From Pengzhenrongella frigida (GTDB lineage: Bacteria > Actinomycetota > Actinomycetes > Actinomycetales > Cellulomonadaceae): a DNA stretch of 64,000 nucleotides. The notes beneath the pieces are model-generated. The model saw only the letters and a program-made list of their open reading frames with translations, had not been told where the DNA came from and did not search any database. Shown piece after piece: positions 62,162 to 64,000 of the stretch (the first letter of the stretch is position 1; every line of letters starts with the position of its first letter). Made by a program: the position numbers and the translations under genes. The stretch is from assembly GCF_004168625.1 (NCBI RefSeq), contig NZ_SDWW01000014.1, positions 24,512 through 88,511 of the forward strand, in the 5' to 3' direction.

Positions 62162-63793
62162 GTGACCCCGAGCGCGGTACAGCCCGTCGTCAGTTCCGCC
62201 ACGGCACCACCGGGCGCGGACGTCACCGCCCTGCGCCGACTTCTCGGCGGGGCCGACGTCGCATGGCTGGTCCAGCGGGTGCGCGGCAAGATCGCGACCG
62301 GCCACACCGGCCGGCTGTCCGGCACGGTCCAGCTGCGCAAGCCGACACCAGACGAGCGCGACGGCGCGGTGCGGCTCGTCGGGCCCCCGAGCCGCCTGAG
62401 CCGCTCGAGCAGCACCCTGCACGTCAACCTCGGCACGCTCGACGACCTGCTCGTCCAGGGGATCTGGCCACGGGGGTTGGCCGATGCCGTCCTCGTGCTC
62501 ACCGGTCCGGTCGCGACCTGGCCCCGCGAGCGCGCCGTCGTGGATGCCGCCTGGGTGCACGCCGCCGCCGCCTTCACGCCCGCACTGCTCGTAGACCCCG
62601 TGCTGGAGACGTGGTGGGGAGCGTGGTGCGCGTCGGGACACCTCCGACGCGCCGGCCTGGACGATCCCGTCGCTGCACGACGTCTCGCGGCGGACGCGGC
62701 GGCCTGCCTGTGCGCCCTGCCGACCACCGGCGAACCGCTCGCGGTGTTCGCTCGACGCATCACCGGTGACGCGCACGCCCTCGACCGCACCCGCCCGCTG
62801 AGCGGTCTCGTGCTCGCAGCCGTGCACGCCCTCGAGCTCGGCTCCCCCGCCCACGGCCACGCGGCAGCGCAGCCCGAGGCACGCGCCCACGGCCTCGCGG
62901 CGGCCCAGCCCGATGCCGCGGTGGCGGAGGAGCTCCCGGCATCACGAGGGATCTGGGCGAGCGCTGGCCTGCTCCCCTCGATCGCGTCGGCGACGGTGCT
63001 GTGCCTCGGGGTCCAGGGGGATCCGTTCGCACGGAGGCGCGGGCTCCTCGCGGCGAGCGCCACGGCCGCCGCCCTCACCGGGTGGTGCACCGCCGGGGTG
63101 CCGGTCGCGCTCACCCTCGACCAGATCCGCTCCGGGGGCGTCGGCGTGGTGCCGTCCGACGGCGTCGTCCACGTCTGCACGAGCGCGATCGTGATGGAGG
63201 CGGTCGCGGCGGAAGCCACCCGGCGCGCCGACCTCGCGGCGTCGACCCTGTCCGGGGACCGAGCGACCCCGATCTTGGTGTGCACCGACGGGCCGCCAGG
63301 GGCCGCCGCTCTCGAGCTGCTCGAGCGGCTCTCCTGGGCCGGCGCGGAGGTCCGGTTCCACGGCGACTTCGACTGGGAGGGCCTGCAGATCGGCGTGGCG
63401 CTCGCCGAGCGCATCCCGTGGGCACCGTGGCGGTTCGGGACGATGGACTACGCCCAGGCTGTGGCGGCCCTCGCCGCGGGCGAGCTGTCCGAGGCGACCG
63501 TCGACCGTCGGCATCTCGGGCGGCGGGGAGAGTCTGTGACGTCTCCGTGGGACCCGGCGCTCGCCGAGGCGATGGAGCGGTGCGGCGAGGTGATCGAGGA
63601 GAGCGAAGTCGTCGACTGGCTCGTGACCGACCTGCTCGACCCCGTTCGGCTCGAACCTGTCTCACCCGCGCCTGCCCTGCCGCCCGAGCCCGCACGGCCA
63701 GACCCCGACGACGTTGCCGGTGAGCTTCGCGACGAGATCGACGGTGAAGTTCGCGACGGCGTCGACGGTGAGACTCGACCCGCAGCGCCATGA
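62162..63793 (+). CDS. TIGR02679 family protein (JetD-type Wadjet subunit, DUF3323-DUF2399), solitary
   Basis: 543 residues. The N-terminal half (about 24-200) follows the family pattern: LRRLLGGADVAWLVQRVRGK, LSGTVQLRKPTPDERD, LDDLLVQGIWPRGLADAV and LTGPVATWP. The C-terminal DUF2399 half is a Toprim-like nuclease domain with VCTDGPPGAAALELL, HGDFDWEGLQI (D402, D404), and WDPALAEAMERCGEVIEE near the end. In Wadjet-type systems this subunit cuts plasmid DNA after JetABC loop extrusion. Here the position where a Toprim Glu may be expected is D376, and no JetA, B or C gene is in the 62 kb upstream. GTG 62162 has GGAAGG before it. Confidence 0.85.
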   Translation: MTPSAVQPVVSSATAPPGADVTALRRLLGGADVAWLVQRVRGKIATGHTGRLSGTVQLRKPTPDERDGAVRLVGPPSRLSRSSSTLHVNLGTLDDLLVQGIWPRGLADAVLVLTGPVATWPRERAVVDAAWVHAAAAFTPALLVDPVLETWWGAWCASGHLRRAGLDDPVAARRLAADAAACLCALPTTGEPLAVFARRITGDAHALDRTRPLSGLVLAAVHALELGSPAHGHAAAQPEARAHGLAAAQPDAAVAEELPASRGIWASAGLLPSIASATVLCLGVQGDPFARRRGLLAASATAAALTGWCTAGVPVALTLDQIRSGGVGVVPSDGVVHVCTSAIVMEAVAAEATRRADLAASTLSGDRATPILVCTDGPPGAAALELLERLSWAGAEVRFHGDFDWEGLQIGVALAERIPWAPWRFGTMDYAQAVAALAAGELSEATVDRRHLGRRGESVTSPWDPALAEAMERCGEVIEESEVVDWLVTDLLDPVRLEPVSPAPALPPEPARPDPDDVAGELRDEIDGEVRDGVDGETRPAAP

Positions 63794-63892
63794 CCCGCAT
63801 CGTGCTGGGCTCGGCGGGCCCCATACAGGTCCCATCCGAGTAGCTCGACCGCTCCGGTCGGTGGTCCCGCGGTCGGTGGTCTCGCGGTCGCC

Positions 63893-63960
63893 GGTCTCGC
63901 GGTCTCGCGGTCTCGCGGTCTCGCGGTCTCGCGGTCTCGCGGTCTCGCGGTCTCGCGGTC
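63893..63960. repeat. 8-bp perfect tandem repeat (GGTCTCGC), eight copies
   Basis: GGTCTCGC repeats without change from 63893 to 63956, then a half unit to 63960. Imperfect copies flank it from about 63856 and to 63973. It lies between convergent coding ends (63793 and 63974). Eight is not a multiple of three, but no gene spans it. Confidence 0.95.
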
Positions 63961-63973
63961 GGTGGTCTCGCGG

Positions 63974-64000
63974 TCAGCGGGTGATGACGTTGCCGTGGCG
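63974..64000 (-). CDS. C-terminal end of an unidentified gene (cut by window edge)
   Basis: On the minus strand, codons RHGNVITR run from the window edge to a TGA at 63976-63974. The codons are GC-ending as in real genes. The eight residues are too few to name a family, and the frame could be spurious. Confidence 0.3.
   Translation of the reverse strand, partial: RHGNVITR

Noticed and set aside
61891..63793. Toxin-antitoxin pair formed by the ribbon-helix-helix protein and the TIGR02679 protein
   Set aside because: The TIGR02679 protein is far larger than known type II toxins and belongs to the Wadjet subunit family; a regulatory link remains possible and is noted as a finding.
63893..63960. 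Tandem repeat as a CRISPR array
   Set aside because: The unit is 8 bp with no spacers and there are no cas genes nearby.

Overview
The window is a 64 kb stretch of very GC-rich chromosome (roughly 70-73% GC by eye) from a high-GC Gram-positive bacterium. The gene content is actinobacterial: a four-gene conservon, a Bpa-type proteasome activator ending in GQYL, a TIGR02679 protein, a DUF5926 protein, sugar ABC importers without their own ATPase gene, and many GTG starts. Cellulomonadaceae or relatives would fit, but that placement is inference. I see no prophage, integrase, CRISPR array, rRNA operon or intact insertion sequence.

Layout. 1-7 kb: the 5' end of clpB, then UspA, an alpha/beta hydrolase, a double VOC protein, a YdjM-type membrane hydrolase, a chemotaxis receptor, and a VOC gene divergent from an ECF41-like sigma factor. 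7-9.9 kb: a YqeY protein, tRNA-Arg(ACG), tRNA-Ser(GCT), a ThrE-type exporter, tRNA-Ser(TGA) and an orphan PIN protein. 10-15.9 kb: a complete conservon (cvnD-C-B-A read leftwards) whose kinase has a disordered tail of about 860 residues. 16-18.6 kb: quinone oxidoreductase, bpa and an EamA transporter. 18.7-24.9 kb: a sucrose-use locus made of sucrose phosphorylase, two permeases, a binding lipoprotein and a LacI regulator, with a perfect 16-bp operator. 24.9-34.4 kb: a housekeeping block (HAD phosphatase, serS, diacylglycerol-kinase-like, pheA, large membrane protein, GT2, DUF5926, rhodanese). 34.4-46.4 kb: phosphoglucomutase, MFS, GntR/FadR, a ferritin-VIT iron transporter, oxidoreductases, an amino-acid permease, FKBP, and a PfkB/P-loop kinase pair. 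46.6-56.8 kb: subtilisin, EF-G2, two aldo/keto reductases, an HtrA-like protease with a broken Phd antitoxin upstream, YciO/Sua5 and a family 5 uracil-DNA glycosylase. 57-64 kb: NfeD, flotillin, a membrane AAA-M41 protease, a methyltransferase, a ribbon-helix-helix protein, a lone TIGR02679 (JetD-type) gene and an 8-bp tandem repeat.

How they may work together. NfeD, flotillin and the FtsH-like protease recall SPFH-FtsH membrane quality-control assemblies. The sucrose locus would import a glucoside and phosphorolyse it to glucose-1-phosphate, which phosphoglucomutase at 34.4 kb would pass to glycolysis. Conservons are signalling units with kinase, roadblock, DUF742 and GTPase parts. The TIGR02679 gene is normally one subunit of a four-gene Wadjet-type anti-plasmid operon, yet no partner is visible here.

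Many genes without a Shine-Dalgarno sequence carry a TAnnnT-like hexamer exactly 6-7 nt before the start codon, which suggests widespread leaderless transcription. All calls are from reading the sequence; no database search was run.
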